From assembly GCA_025356275.1 (NCBI GenBank), contig JANXUK010000141.1:1-35494 (forward strand): a stretch of 35,494 bases of DNA. Direction: 5' to 3'. Under the pieces are notes generated by a model. That model made no database searches, was not told the DNA's origin, and saw only the letters and a program-made list of their open reading frames with translations. Below are positions 15,151-23,277 of this stretch, piece after piece. This DNA is from Sphingomonadales bacterium. Its GTDB lineage: Bacteria; Pseudomonadota; Alphaproteobacteria; Sphingomonadales; Sphingomonadaceae. How positions within the stretch are numbered: position 1 is the stretch's first letter; every line of letters starts with the position of its first letter. Both the position numbers and the translations under genes were made by a program.

Positions 15151-15503
15151 TCGAGGTTTCGCCCCCCACACCGCTGGCCGAGACGCTGCGGCAGATGGTT
15201 GCCGTGTTGCAGGGAGAGCGGCAGGCGCTTGCCGGGCTCGACCTGGAAGGCATCACCGGCGCGGCCTATGACAAGCACGCGCTGTGCGGCACGCTCAGCA
15301 GCAGCGGTGTCGGCGACATCGACGCCGAATGCCGGGGGCTGCTGGAGGCGGCGCGGCATATCAACGAGGTCAACCGCCAGCTGCGCAACCTGATTGCCGC
15401 CAATGTCTCGGCGCGGCTGGACGCGATCACTGGCGGCGCGCCGGCCTATCGCCCTGGCTCTCGCACCCCGGCCGCCTATGCCTATACCGGCGGGCGAAGC
15501 TAG
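15147..15503 (+). CDS. flgN: FlgN-like flagellar export chaperone
   Basis: FlgN is a small cytoplasmic chaperone for FlgK and FlgL. The 118-residue protein is mostly helical, with a Leu/Gln-rich N-terminal helix (LAETLRQMVAVLQGERQALA) typical of FlgN and a second helix containing NEVNRQLRNLIAANVSARLD. The C-terminal tail is Gly/Ala/Tyr-rich. FlgN proteins are weakly conserved; the call relies on size, helix pattern and the ATGA overlap with flgM, the standard flgM-flgN arrangement. Confident in the role, less so in detail. Confidence 0.82.
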   Translation: MIEVSPPTPLAETLRQMVAVLQGERQALAGLDLEGITGAAYDKHALCGTLSSSGVGDIDAECRGLLEAARHINEVNRQLRNLIAANVSARLDAITGGAPAYRPGSRTPAAYAYTGGRS

Positions 15504-15513
15504 AACCGCCAAC

Positions 15514-15529
15514 TGGCACAGAGTTTGCT
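15514..15529 (+). promoter_or_regulatory. Sigma-54 promoter of the transglycosylase-flhA-fliA operon
   Basis: TGGCACAGAGTTTGCT matches TGGCAC-N5-TTGC(A/T) at every conserved position with correct GG to GC spacing. Transcription would start near 15540, about 25 bases before the GTG start at 15565. It lies in the 61-base gap after flgN, so the following three-gene unit has its own promoter. Confidence 0.85.
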
Positions 15530-15534
15530 GATCA

Positions 15535-15557
15535 TCCCGGAACGCACCGTTTCGGGA
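15535..15557 (+). promoter_or_regulatory. Hairpin overlapping the ribosome-binding site of the transglycosylase gene
   Basis: TCCCGGAAC (15535-15543) pairs with GTTTCGGGA (15549-15557) around the loop GCACC, a 9-base stem with one G-T wobble. Its 3' arm contains most of the GGGAG ribosome-binding site (15554-15558). No T-tract follows, so it is not a terminator. The predicted sigma-54 start near 15540 would cut into the 5' arm, so the full hairpin may form only in read-through RNA from flgM-flgN. Confidence 0.5.
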
Positions 15558-15564
15558 GCAGCAA

Positions 15565-16413
15565 GTGAGTTCCACCGACCCCGCCGGCATCATCGCCAGC
15601 ACTGGCGCCAGCACTGGCGCGACCGCGCCGACCGACGTGCGTGCCGCCATCGCGCGGGCAGCGCAGGCCAGCGGCGTCGATTTCACCTATCTGCTGGGTC
15701 AGGCGCGGCTCGAATCGGGGCTCAACCCCCGGGCGCACGCGGCCACTTCCTCGGCCTCGGGCCTGTATCAGTTCACCAATGCGACGTGGAAACAGACCCT
15801 CGCGCGCCACGGCAATGCGCTGGGGATCGATGCCGGCGGGATGGCGGCGGCGCTGGCCGACCCGGCCCAGCGGGCGCAATTGCTGGCGCTGCGCAGCGAT
15901 CCCGATGCCTCGGCGACCATGGCGGCGGCGCTGGCGGGGGACAATCAGACGGCGCTGACCGAAGCGCTGGGCCGCGCACCCGAACCCGCCGAGCTCTATC
16001 TCGCGCATTTCCTCGGCGCGGATGGCGCGACCAGATTCCTGGGTGCGCTGGTCGCCGATCCGGCGCAATCGGCCTCCGCGCTGCTGCCCAGGGCGGCCGC
16101 CGCCAACCGCGCGATATTCTTTGACCCCGCCGGCGCACCGCGTTCGGTCGGCGCGGTGAACACGCTGATCCACACGCGCCTTGCCTCTGCTATGAACGAC
16201 ACCCCCCCGCCGGCCGACATCGCGATGACCGCCACGCCCGCCGGATCAACCGCCGCCGGCCCCATCGCCCAGGAATTCGCCGCCGCACAATTCGCCGCTG
16301 CGCCCTCGATGGCCGACACGTTGCGGGGCGCGTTTGGCCTGACCGCCGAGGCAAATGGCGCGCCGCAATTCGTGCGCGCCGCCTATACCCAGATCCAGGC
16401 GCTCGGGCTTTGA
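15565..16413 (+). CDS. Flagellar-associated lytic transglycosylase (SLT domain)
   Basis: The 282-residue protein has a lysozyme-like SLT domain in its first 180 residues. The catalytic glutamate is Glu50 in LLGQARLESGLNPRAHA, followed by SSASGLYQFTNATWKQTLAR, the standard Soluble-Lytic-Transglycosylase motif. A low-complexity Ala/Thr-rich region and a short C-terminal part follow. The start is GTG at 15565 with GGGAG six bases upstream. No clear N-terminal signal peptide is seen, so export may use the flagellar apparatus or another route. It resembles the SltF type that opens peptidoglycan for the rod in bacteria whose FlgJ lacks a muramidase domain, as here. It overlaps flhA by 4 bases. Confidence 0.88.
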   Translation: MSSTDPAGIIASTGASTGATAPTDVRAAIARAAQASGVDFTYLLGQARLESGLNPRAHAATSSASGLYQFTNATWKQTLARHGNALGIDAGGMAAALADPAQRAQLLALRSDPDASATMAAALAGDNQTALTEALGRAPEPAELYLAHFLGADGATRFLGALVADPAQSASALLPRAAAANRAIFFDPAGAPRSVGAVNTLIHTRLASAMNDTPPPADIAMTATPAGSTAAGPIAQEFAAAQFAAAPSMADTLRGAFGLTAEANGAPQFVRAAYTQIQALGL

Positions 16414-18563
16414 ACGCGCTTATCCGCGCTATCCAGCCGGGCACGCTGGCGATGCCGTCGGGCATCTTGATGCTGATCGTGCTGATGGTGGTGCCGATCC
16501 CCGCCTTCCTGCTCGACGTGTTTTTCGTGCTCAACATCGCGCTGTCGGTCGCGGTGCTGATGGCGGCGATGAATGCACGCAAGCCGCTCGATTTCTCGTC
16601 CTTTCCCACCGTTCTGCTGTTCGCCACGTTGCTGCGGCTCGCGCTTAACGTGGCGTCCACCCGCGTCGTGCTGGTGCATGGGCATGAGGGGACCAGCGCG
16701 GCTGGCCATGTGATCGAGGCTTCCGGCGCGTTCCTGATCGGCGGCAATTTCGTCGTCGGGCTGTTCGTGTTTATGATCCTGATGATCATCAATCTGGTGG
16801 TGATCACCAAGGGCGCGGGCCGCGTTTCGGAGGTTTCCGCGCGCTTCACCCTCGATGCCTTGCCAGGCAAGCAGATGGCGATCGATGCCGACCTCGCCGC
16901 CGGCCTGGTCACCGCCGATGAGGCCAAGGCACGCCGCAGCGAAGTGGCCACCGAGGCCGATTTCTACGGCTCGATGGATGGCGCCAGCAAATTCGTGAAG
17001 GGCGACGCGGTCGCCGCGCTGCTGATCCTCGGCGTCAATATCCTCGCCGGCTTTTGCCTCGGCATGATCACACATGGCCTGTCCGCAGGCGATGCCGCCC
17101 AGCGTTATGTCAGTCTGGCCATCGGTGACGCGCTGGTGGCGCAGGTTCCCTCGCTGCTGCTCTCCATCGCCGCCGCCGTTATCGTGACGCGGGTGTCGGA
17201 CAGCCGCGACCTTGCCGGCCAGATCGGCGGGCAATTCTCCGACCCGCGCGTCTTCCTGCCGGTGGCGCTGATCCTCTCGGCCATCGCCTGCATCCCCGCC
17301 ATGCCGCAGCGGGTGTTCATGCCCGCTGCCGGCCTGGCGTTCTGGCTGTGGCACACGCTGCGCAGGCGGCAGAGCGCCGCCGCGACGCAAGCTGCCTTGC
17401 CGGCCCCGGTGGCTCCCGCTGATCCGGCGCGCATCGAGCTGGACGAGGTCAGCGATCATACGCTTGTCACGGTCGAGCTGGGCTATGCGCTGGTGCAATT
17501 GGTCGATGAGAAACGCGGTGCGCCTCTCGTCGGCCGGGTCACGGGCGTGCGCAAGCAGCTCAGCCAGGGTTTCGGCTTCGTCCTGCCGCAGTTTCGCGTG
17601 CGCGATTGCCTCGATCTTCCGCCGCATGATTACCGCGTGCTGCTGGGCGGAGTAGCGTTGGGCGGGGCGTCGGTGCGCACCGATCTGGTGCTGGCGATCG
17701 ATGCCGGCGAGGCCAATCCGCGCCATCCCTTGACGGGCGAGACCACCACCGACCCCAGCTTCGGCTGCCCGGCCCTGTGGATCAACCCGGCCCAGCGCGA
17801 CATCGCCATCGCTGAGGGTTTCCTGACCGTCGACGCCAGCACAGTGATCGCGACGCATCTCAACCACCTCCTCTCGACCCGCGGGCCGGCGTTGCTCGGC
17901 CCCGACGAAGTGCGCGCGCTGCTCGACGGGGTGAAGGTCCGCGCCGCCGGGCTGGTCGAGGCGGTGTATCCCGCGCCGCTGTCGCTGGCGGCGGTGACGC
18001 GGCTGCTGCGCGCGCTGCTCGAGGATGGCATCCCCATCGCGCATCCTTTGCCGATCCTCGCCAGCCTCGCGCTGGCGCTGCCCCAGACGCAGGACCACGC
18101 CGCGCTGGTGGAACAGCTGCGCATCGATCTGGGCGCGCTGATCACCGCGCGGCTGTGCGGGCCGAGCGATCGCCTGCCGGTGGTGACGTTGGAGGCCGGG
18201 CTGGAGGCGCTGATCGCCGGCGGCCTGGTGGATCCTGCCAATGGGCAACCCGTGCTCGAACCCGATCTGGCGCGCTCGATCGCGACGCGCATCACCGCCG
18301 TCAGCGACGAGCGGGAGGCGCGGCTGGGTGCCGGCGCGCCCGGCATCGCGCTGATCGTTCAACCGCGCCTGCGCCGGCCGCTGGCGGCATTGCTCCGCGT
18401 GCGCGCACCGGCCTGCGCGGTGATGTCGATCGCCGAACTGCCCGAGAGCCAGCCGGTCGAAGTTATCGCGGTGATCGGGGGCGATCCCCCGCCGGCGCCA
18501 TCGCTGGCGCCATCGCTGGTCTCGCCATCCGCCCAATCCCCGTACGAAAGCATCGCCGCATGA
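16410..18563 (+). CDS. flhA: Flagellar export gate protein FlhA
   Basis: FlhA is the large export-gate protein of the flagellar type III secretion system. The 717-residue product has an N-terminal membrane half with about eight helices and the FHIPEP signature RLALNVASTRVVLVHGHEG (about 76-94), then GGNFVVGLFVFMILMIINLV and ITKGAGRVSEVSARFTLDAL. The C-terminal half (from about 340) is the cytoplasmic domain that receives chaperone complexes. The TTG at 16410 overlaps the previous stop by 4 bases; an ATG at 16452 (residue 15) is an alternative start. It ends with an ATGA overlap with fliA. flhB is not in the window. Confidence 0.97.
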   Translation: MNALIRAIQPGTLAMPSGILMLIVLMVVPIPAFLLDVFFVLNIALSVAVLMAAMNARKPLDFSSFPTVLLFATLLRLALNVASTRVVLVHGHEGTSAAGHVIEASGAFLIGGNFVVGLFVFMILMIINLVVITKGAGRVSEVSARFTLDALPGKQMAIDADLAAGLVTADEAKARRSEVATEADFYGSMDGASKFVKGDAVAALLILGVNILAGFCLGMITHGLSAGDAAQRYVSLAIGDALVAQVPSLLLSIAAAVIVTRVSDSRDLAGQIGGQFSDPRVFLPVALILSAIACIPAMPQRVFMPAAGLAFWLWHTLRRRQSAAATQAALPAPVAPADPARIELDEVSDHTLVTVELGYALVQLVDEKRGAPLVGRVTGVRKQLSQGFGFVLPQFRVRDCLDLPPHDYRVLLGGVALGGASVRTDLVLAIDAGEANPRHPLTGETTTDPSFGCPALWINPAQRDIAIAEGFLTVDASTVIATHLNHLLSTRGPALLGPDEVRALLDGVKVRAAGLVEAVYPAPLSLAAVTRLLRALLEDGIPIAHPLPILASLALALPQTQDHAALVEQLRIDLGALITARLCGPSDRLPVVTLEAGLEALIAGGLVDPANGQPVLEPDLARSIATRITAVSDEREARLGAGAPGIALIVQPRLRRPLAALLRVRAPACAVMSIAELPESQPVEVIAVIGGDPPPAPSLAPSLVSPSAQSPYESIAA

Positions 18564-19306
18564 TCCAGGATCACAAACAATTCGCCGGCCCGCGCCGCTC
18601 CGTGATCCGTGCCTATGGCGGCGATCCCGCGACGCGGGTGCAGCGGTTTATGCCGATGGTGCGCCGGCTGGCGTGGCAACTGCATTCGCCAGGGCGCAGC
18701 GATATCGAGGTCGAGGATCTGATGCAGGCCGGGCTCGTCGCCCTCACCGAGTGCGCGCAAAAACACAGCGGGCCGGGCGAGGACGGCTTTGCCGCCTATG
18801 CCAAAATGCGCGTGCGCGGCGCGATGTACGATCTGATCCGGCGCCACGTGCCGCTGTCACGCGGGGCCACCGAACGCCGGCGGCATCTGCGCGAGGCGCA
18901 GGCGCGGCTGGTCACGCGGCTGGGGCGGGAACCGGGGGAGGGCGAACTCGCCGCCGAAATGGGGCTGAGCGGGGCCGAACTGCATAGTTTGCGGGCCGGG
19001 TGCGAGCCGCTACGGTTCGAGCCGCTGGACGACAGCTATTCGGACAGCAACATGGCCTTTGCCGATGCCGGGCCGGACAGTCTGGCGCTGCTCCAGGACG
19101 AAGAATTGCGCGGCAGCATCGCCGCCGCCATCGGCGCCTTGCCAGAACGCCAGCAGATGGTGATCCAGCTCTATTTCGTCGAGGAACTGAACCTCGCCGA
19201 AATCGCCGAGGTCATCAGCGTCTCGATCCCGCGCGTCCACCAGATCAAGGCGCAGGCGCTGGACCGGCTGCGCGCGGTTCTGGCGGATGAGGTAGAAGTG
19301 CTTTAA
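18560..19306 (+). CDS. fliA: RNA polymerase sigma-28 factor FliA
   Basis: FliA directs transcription of late flagellar genes and is held by FlgM. The 248-residue length is typical. Region 2 reads DLMQAGLVALTECAQKHSG followed by YAKMRVRGAMYDLIRRH, and region 4 reads LPERQQMVIQLYFVEELNLA then EIAEVISVSIPRVHQIKAQA. The ATG at 18560 overlaps the end of flhA by 4 bases, so translation is coupled. The stop TAA lies in a TTAA that also serves as the stop of the convergent dsbD-like gene. No promoter is seen just upstream. Confidence 0.96.
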   Translation: MIQDHKQFAGPRRSVIRAYGGDPATRVQRFMPMVRRLAWQLHSPGRSDIEVEDLMQAGLVALTECAQKHSGPGEDGFAAYAKMRVRGAMYDLIRRHVPLSRGATERRRHLREAQARLVTRLGREPGEGELAAEMGLSGAELHSLRAGCEPLRFEPLDDSYSDSNMAFADAGPDSLALLQDEELRGSIAAAIGALPERQQMVIQLYFVEELNLAEIAEVISVSIPRVHQIKAQALDRLRAVLADEVEVL

Positions 19307-21369
19307 CGCGCTTTCGCCAGATCCGTCAGCGCCGCCGGGGTCAGGATCTGCGGCAGAACGCGCGCCGGCTGGCCGGGCGCGTACCACAGATACAGCGGCA
19401 CCCCCGCCGCGCCCTGCGCCGTCAGGAAGCGCGTGATCGCCGGGTCGCGCCGCGTCCAGTCGCCCTTCAGCACCACCACCCCGGCGCGGGCAAAGGCTTC
19501 CTTCGTATCCGCACGCTCGATCGAGGCGCGTTCGTTGACCTTGCAGGTCAGGCACCAGTCGGCGGTGAAAAACGCGAAGATCGGATGTCCGCTGGCCCGT
19601 GCCTGCGCCAGACCCGGCTCGCTGAACGGCTGATCGGGCAGGACATCGACCTCGGCGCTGGGCGGCCGGATACTGCGCGGCAGGATGACCAGCGCGGTCA
19701 CCGCCAGCACCAGCGACAGCGTGACAAACCGCCGCGCCGCCGGCAGCCCGCGCCGCTGTGCCGCGCCAACATTGGCCAGCAGCACGACCACGATCGCGGC
19801 AAAGATGCCCGCCAGCCCGGCAAAATGCCACCCGCCCAGCCGGCTCGCCAGCCACACCAGCGCCAGCGCGGTCAGCGCCATCGGCACCGCCAACGCGCGC
19901 CGTAGCCAGTTCATCCATGCGCCCGGCCGGGGCAGCATCGCGCGCGCCGCCGGCACCAGCGCGATCACCAGAAACGGCAGCGCCAGCCCGACGCCCAGCG
20001 CCACGAACAAAGCCATCGCGGCGGGCACCGGCAGCAGCAGCGCCGCCCCCATCGCGCTGGCCATGAACGGCCCGGTGCAGGGCGTGGCGACAAACGCCGC
20101 AAGCAGGCCGGTGGCAAATGCCCCCCGCGCCGCGCCAGCCCCGTTTTGCACAAAGCCCGGCACCGCCAGCTCGTACAGCCCGGCAAAATTGGCGGTAATC
20201 GCGCAGGCCAGCACCAGCAGCACGGCGACTACGCCCGGCTCCTGCAACTGGAACGCCCAGCCCACCTCATGCCCCGCCCCGCGCAACGCCAGCAACGCCG
20301 CGCCAAGCCCGGCGCAGGCCACCACCACCCCGGCGCTATAGGCGAAGCCCTCGGCCCGTGCCTCCGCCGCGCTGCCCCCGGCGCGCGCCAGACTCAGCGC
20401 CTTGAGGCTGAGAATCGGGAACACGCAGGGCATCACATTGAGCAGCAATCCCCCCGCCAGCGCCGCCAGCAGCAACAGCGGCAGCGCGGCCAGATCGGGC
20501 GCGGCATTGCCCGCCAGCGGCGTTCCGTCAGCCGGCACCGCGCCGGGCGCCGCCGCAAATTCCAAGCCGTTACCGTCTCCCAGCGCCAGCACCCCCGCCA
20601 ACGCCGCCGGGCTCTTTGCCGCAAATTTGGCGCGCGGCAGGGTGATCACCAGCGTATCGCCGTCGCGCGCAAAAGCTTGCGCGCCCGCATAATCAGCCAC
20701 ACCATCGTCGCTGAGGAACACATGCGGCTCGGCCAGCTTCACCGATGCGGGCAAGGGCAGCGCCAGCCGCAGCGCGCCGCCGGTGATCACAAAGCGCGCC
20801 GGCGCCCCCAATGGCGCGGGCAGGCGCTGGCGCCACAGGTCGAAGCGCGGATCGCCCGGCCCCGCACCCACGCGCACATTGGTGGTCAAAGCCGCCTTCT
20901 CGGGCACACAGATCGTGGCGCTGCACACCAGCCAATCCGCCGCCAGCCGCACCGGCAATACCGCGCCCACCTGCGCGCCCTCGGGCAGGGTCAGCCGCAC
21001 GAGCACCGCATATTCGCTCTCATAAACATGGTTCATCAACCCGGCGATCAGCAGCGGGCGCGGTACCGGATACAGCGGCTCCCCCACTTTTGCCCCCGGC
21101 GGCAGGGTCCACACCAGCCGCATCGCGAACCCGGCATCGCCGGGATTGCGCCAATAGCCGTGCCAGCCCGGCTGTGGGATCATATGCACCGCCAGCGTCA
21201 CCACGCCGCCCGGCGCCGCCGGTCCTTCGGCGATCAGCTCGGTGGCGAGGTGGTTGGGTGCGTCAGCATGCGCGGGCGTGCCGGCCAGCGCCAGCAACGC
21301 CAGCCCGCCGGAGAGCCCTCTTGCCAGCCACCGCCATAATACCGCAATAGTGCCGCGATAGCGTCGCAT
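19303..21369 (-). CDS. dsbD: DsbD/ScsB-like thiol:disulfide interchange protein
   Basis: This 688-residue membrane protein passes electrons from cytoplasmic thioredoxin to the periplasm. After a signal peptide (about residues 1-35) comes a periplasmic N-domain with two cysteines in DWLVCSATICVPEKA (Cys149 and Cys154), of ScsB type. The membrane domain (about 295-565) has the paired cysteines Cys315 (NVMPCVFPIL) and Cys431 (VATPCTGPF). A C-terminal thioredoxin-like domain has FFTADWCLTCKVNE (Cys606 and Cys609). The ATG at 21369 is chosen as the start of a signal peptide; an upstream frame start at 21429 adds a low-complexity tail and overlaps the divergent gene region. The gene converges on fliA with a 4-base overlap at TTAA. 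Confidence 0.94.
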   Translation of the reverse strand: MRRYRGTIAVLWRWLARGLSGGLALLALAGTPAHADAPNHLATELIAEGPAAPGGVVTLAVHMIPQPGWHGYWRNPGDAGFAMRLVWTLPPGAKVGEPLYPVPRPLLIAGLMNHVYESEYAVLVRLTLPEGAQVGAVLPVRLAADWLVCSATICVPEKAALTTNVRVGAGPGDPRFDLWRQRLPAPLGAPARFVITGGALRLALPLPASVKLAEPHVFLSDDGVADYAGAQAFARDGDTLVITLPRAKFAAKSPAALAGVLALGDGNGLEFAAAPGAVPADGTPLAGNAAPDLAALPLLLLAALAGGLLLNVMPCVFPILSLKALSLARAGGSAAEARAEGFAYSAGVVVACAGLGAALLALRGAGHEVGWAFQLQEPGVVAVLLVLACAITANFAGLYELAVPGFVQNGAGAARGAFATGLLAAFVATPCTGPFMASAMGAALLLPVPAAMALFVALGVGLALPFLVIALVPAARAMLPRPGAWMNWLRRALAVPMALTALALVWLASRLGGWHFAGLAGIFAAIVVVLLANVGAAQRRGLPAARRFVTLSLVLAVTALVILPRSIRPPSAEVDVLPDQPFSEPGLAQARASGHPIFAFFTADWCLTCKVNERASIERADTKEAFARAGVVVLKGDWTRRDPAITRFLTAQGAAGVPLYLWYAPGQPARVLPQILTPAALTDLAKAR

Positions 21370-21446
21370 TACCGCATCTCCAGCGCCGCTGCCCGGCTGC
21401 CCCCCGGCCTGTGCCGCGACACTCGTCAAATTGCAAGGAATCGCCG

Positions 21447-23177
21447 ATGCCCGCCCGCTTGACCTACTGCGTGAGCCCCCGCCTGAGCCCCCGCCTAATC
21501 TGGGCCGCCGCGCTGCTGCTGACGCTGTCGCCGCTGGAGGGCCATGCCGAACCGGCAGATCTCGCGCCGCCGCCGCCGCCCAGGCTGTTGGTGGCGATCG
21601 TGGTCGATCAGTTCGCGGCGGACCTGTTCGCGCAATATCGCGCGCGTTACACCGGCGGCATGGCCCGGCTGATGACAGGCGCAGTGTACCCCTCGGCCTA
21701 TCAGGCGCATGCTGCGACCGAGACGTGCCCCGGCCATTCCACTATCCTGACCGGCGTCCACCCGGCGCGCAGCGGCATTATCGCCAACACTTGGTACGAC
21801 CTTTCGATCGCCCGCGACGACAAGAAGATCTATTGCGCCGAGAATGAGAAAGACCCCAACAGCGCCTCCGCCACGCCCGAGGTTTCCGCCATCCACCTGC
21901 GCGTGCCGACGCTGGGCGAGCGGATGAAGGCGCGGTGGCCGGCCAGCCGCAACGTCGCGGTATCGGGCAAGGACCGCGCGGTGATGATGATGGGCGGGCA
22001 TGACATCGACGAAGCCTATTGGTGGGGCTCGCGCGGGTTCGGCAGCCTCAATGGCCGCACACTGGCCGAGGCGGCGCAGCAGGAAAACATCGGCATCCTC
22101 GCCACTTTGCGCAGCGGCGCGCCGGCCATGGCGGCCCCTGCGTGGTGCGCGCCCCGCGCCCATGACGTCCGCGCCGGGAGCGAGCTGATCGGCACCGGCC
22201 GCTTTGCGGTGGAGGTGGATCAGTCCGAGCAATACCGCGTCTCCCCCCGCCTCGACGCCGCAACGCTCGACCTGGCGGCACGGCTGGTCCAGGACATGAA
22301 GCTGGGCAAGGGGCCTGCGCCCGACATGCTTTCGGTCGGCCTGTCGGTCACCGATTACGTCGGCCATGCCTTTGGCCACCAAGGTGAGGAAATGTGCATC
22401 CAGATGGCCGAGCTGGACAAGTCACTTGGCGTTTTTTTTGCGCGACTCGATGCGATGGGGATCGATTACGCGGTGGTGCTGACGGCGGATCACGGCGGGC
22501 TGGATACGCCCGAGCGGCTCGACCAACAGGGGTTGCCGGAGGCGACGCGGGCCGATGGCGCCCTGACCGGGGCCGCGTTGGGCCAGGTGATCGCCAAGAA
22601 GCTGGGCCTGACCGGCTTTGTCATCCCCGCCGGCACGCCGGCGTGGGCGCCATCGCCGGTACCTGCGCTGGTGGCTGCCGATGCGCCGTTTGGCGATTAT
22701 TGGGTCACGCCAAATCTGCCGCCCGAGACGCGCGCGCGGGTTATCGCCATGCTGACCGGGATGCTGCGCGCGCATCCGCAGGTCGCGGCGGTGTTCACCA
22801 AGGATGAGCTGGCCAAAGTGCCGATGCCCACGGGCTCACCGCAGGACTGGAGCATCGAACAGCGCGTCCGCGCCTCCTTCGACACGGAGCGGTCGGGCGA
22901 TGTGTTTTCGGTGCTGAAACGCGCGGTGGTGCCGATCCCGGTGGCCCGCGCCGGCTATACCGCAACGCATGGCAGCCCGTGGGATTATGACCGCCGGGTG
23001 CCGCTGCTGTTCTGGCGGCGCGGGCTCGCCGGTTTCGAGCAGCCGGCGCCGGTCGACACCGTGGACATCGCGCCGACGCTGGCCTCGCTGATCGGGCTGA
23101 GCGTGCCGGCGGGGGCATTCGACGGGGTGTGCCTCGACATCGATGGCGGCCCGGCGGATAGTTGCGCAGCGCGTTAG
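21447..23177 (+). CDS. Alkaline phosphatase, SPAP/PafA type (threonine nucleophile)
   Basis: This 576-residue exported protein belongs to the alkaline phosphatase superfamily in the SPAP (Sphingomonas) / PafA branch of phosphomonoesterases. A signal peptide (cleavage near residue 35, after GHA) is followed by the metal-binding VAIVVDQF. The nucleophile motif is AATETCPGHSTILTG with a threonine, not serine. Next come NTWYD (the substrate-binding Asn), SGKDRAVMMMGGH (the Lys and Arg of PafA/SPAP), the metal motifs GLSVTDYVGHAFG and VVLTADHGG, and THGSPWDYDRRVP with the last histidine. The ATG at 21447 has AAGGAA 6 bases upstream. Divergent from dsbD (77-base gap). It probably releases phosphate from organic esters in the periplasm; phosphate regulation is not visible in the sequence. 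Confidence 0.93.
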   Translation: MPARLTYCVSPRLSPRLIWAAALLLTLSPLEGHAEPADLAPPPPPRLLVAIVVDQFAADLFAQYRARYTGGMARLMTGAVYPSAYQAHAATETCPGHSTILTGVHPARSGIIANTWYDLSIARDDKKIYCAENEKDPNSASATPEVSAIHLRVPTLGERMKARWPASRNVAVSGKDRAVMMMGGHDIDEAYWWGSRGFGSLNGRTLAEAAQQENIGILATLRSGAPAMAAPAWCAPRAHDVRAGSELIGTGRFAVEVDQSEQYRVSPRLDAATLDLAARLVQDMKLGKGPAPDMLSVGLSVTDYVGHAFGHQGEEMCIQMAELDKSLGVFFARLDAMGIDYAVVLTADHGGLDTPERLDQQGLPEATRADGALTGAALGQVIAKKLGLTGFVIPAGTPAWAPSPVPALVAADAPFGDYWVTPNLPPETRARVIAMLTGMLRAHPQVAAVFTKDELAKVPMPTGSPQDWSIEQRVRASFDTERSGDVFSVLKRAVVPIPVARAGYTATHGSPWDYDRRVPLLFWRRGLAGFEQPAPVDTVDIAPTLASLIGLSVPAGAFDGVCLDIDGGPADSCAAR

Positions 23178-23194
23178 GGTTAGTCGTATCGCTC

Positions 23195-23240
23195 AAAGCC
23201 AAAAACCGGTGCCCACTTTTTGGCACGATGCTCCAGAGCA
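23195..23240. repeat. Short dispersed alphaproteobacterial-type intergenic repeat
   Basis: The gap before the UbiH-like gene contains AAAAACCGGTGCCCAC followed by TTTTTGGCACGATGCTCCAG. It resembles, from memory, a short element with AACCGGTTCCCACTTTTCGG and ATGCTCTAGAGC found in many copies in rhizobial and other alphaproteobacterial genomes. The core GTGCC and GGCAC can pair. It ends about 38 bases before the next start codon, so it may lie in the leader or promoter. Identity is by recollection, not by search. Confidence 0.5.
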
Positions 23241-23277
23241 TTTGCACCGCCGGGCCATCAGTGCCATCAACACGGGC

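Noticed and set aside
16383..18536. A 717-codon open frame antisense to flhA
   Set aside because: It mirrors the codon structure of flhA in GC-rich DNA and is Arg/His/Gln-rich with no known domain. FlhA on the + strand is certain.
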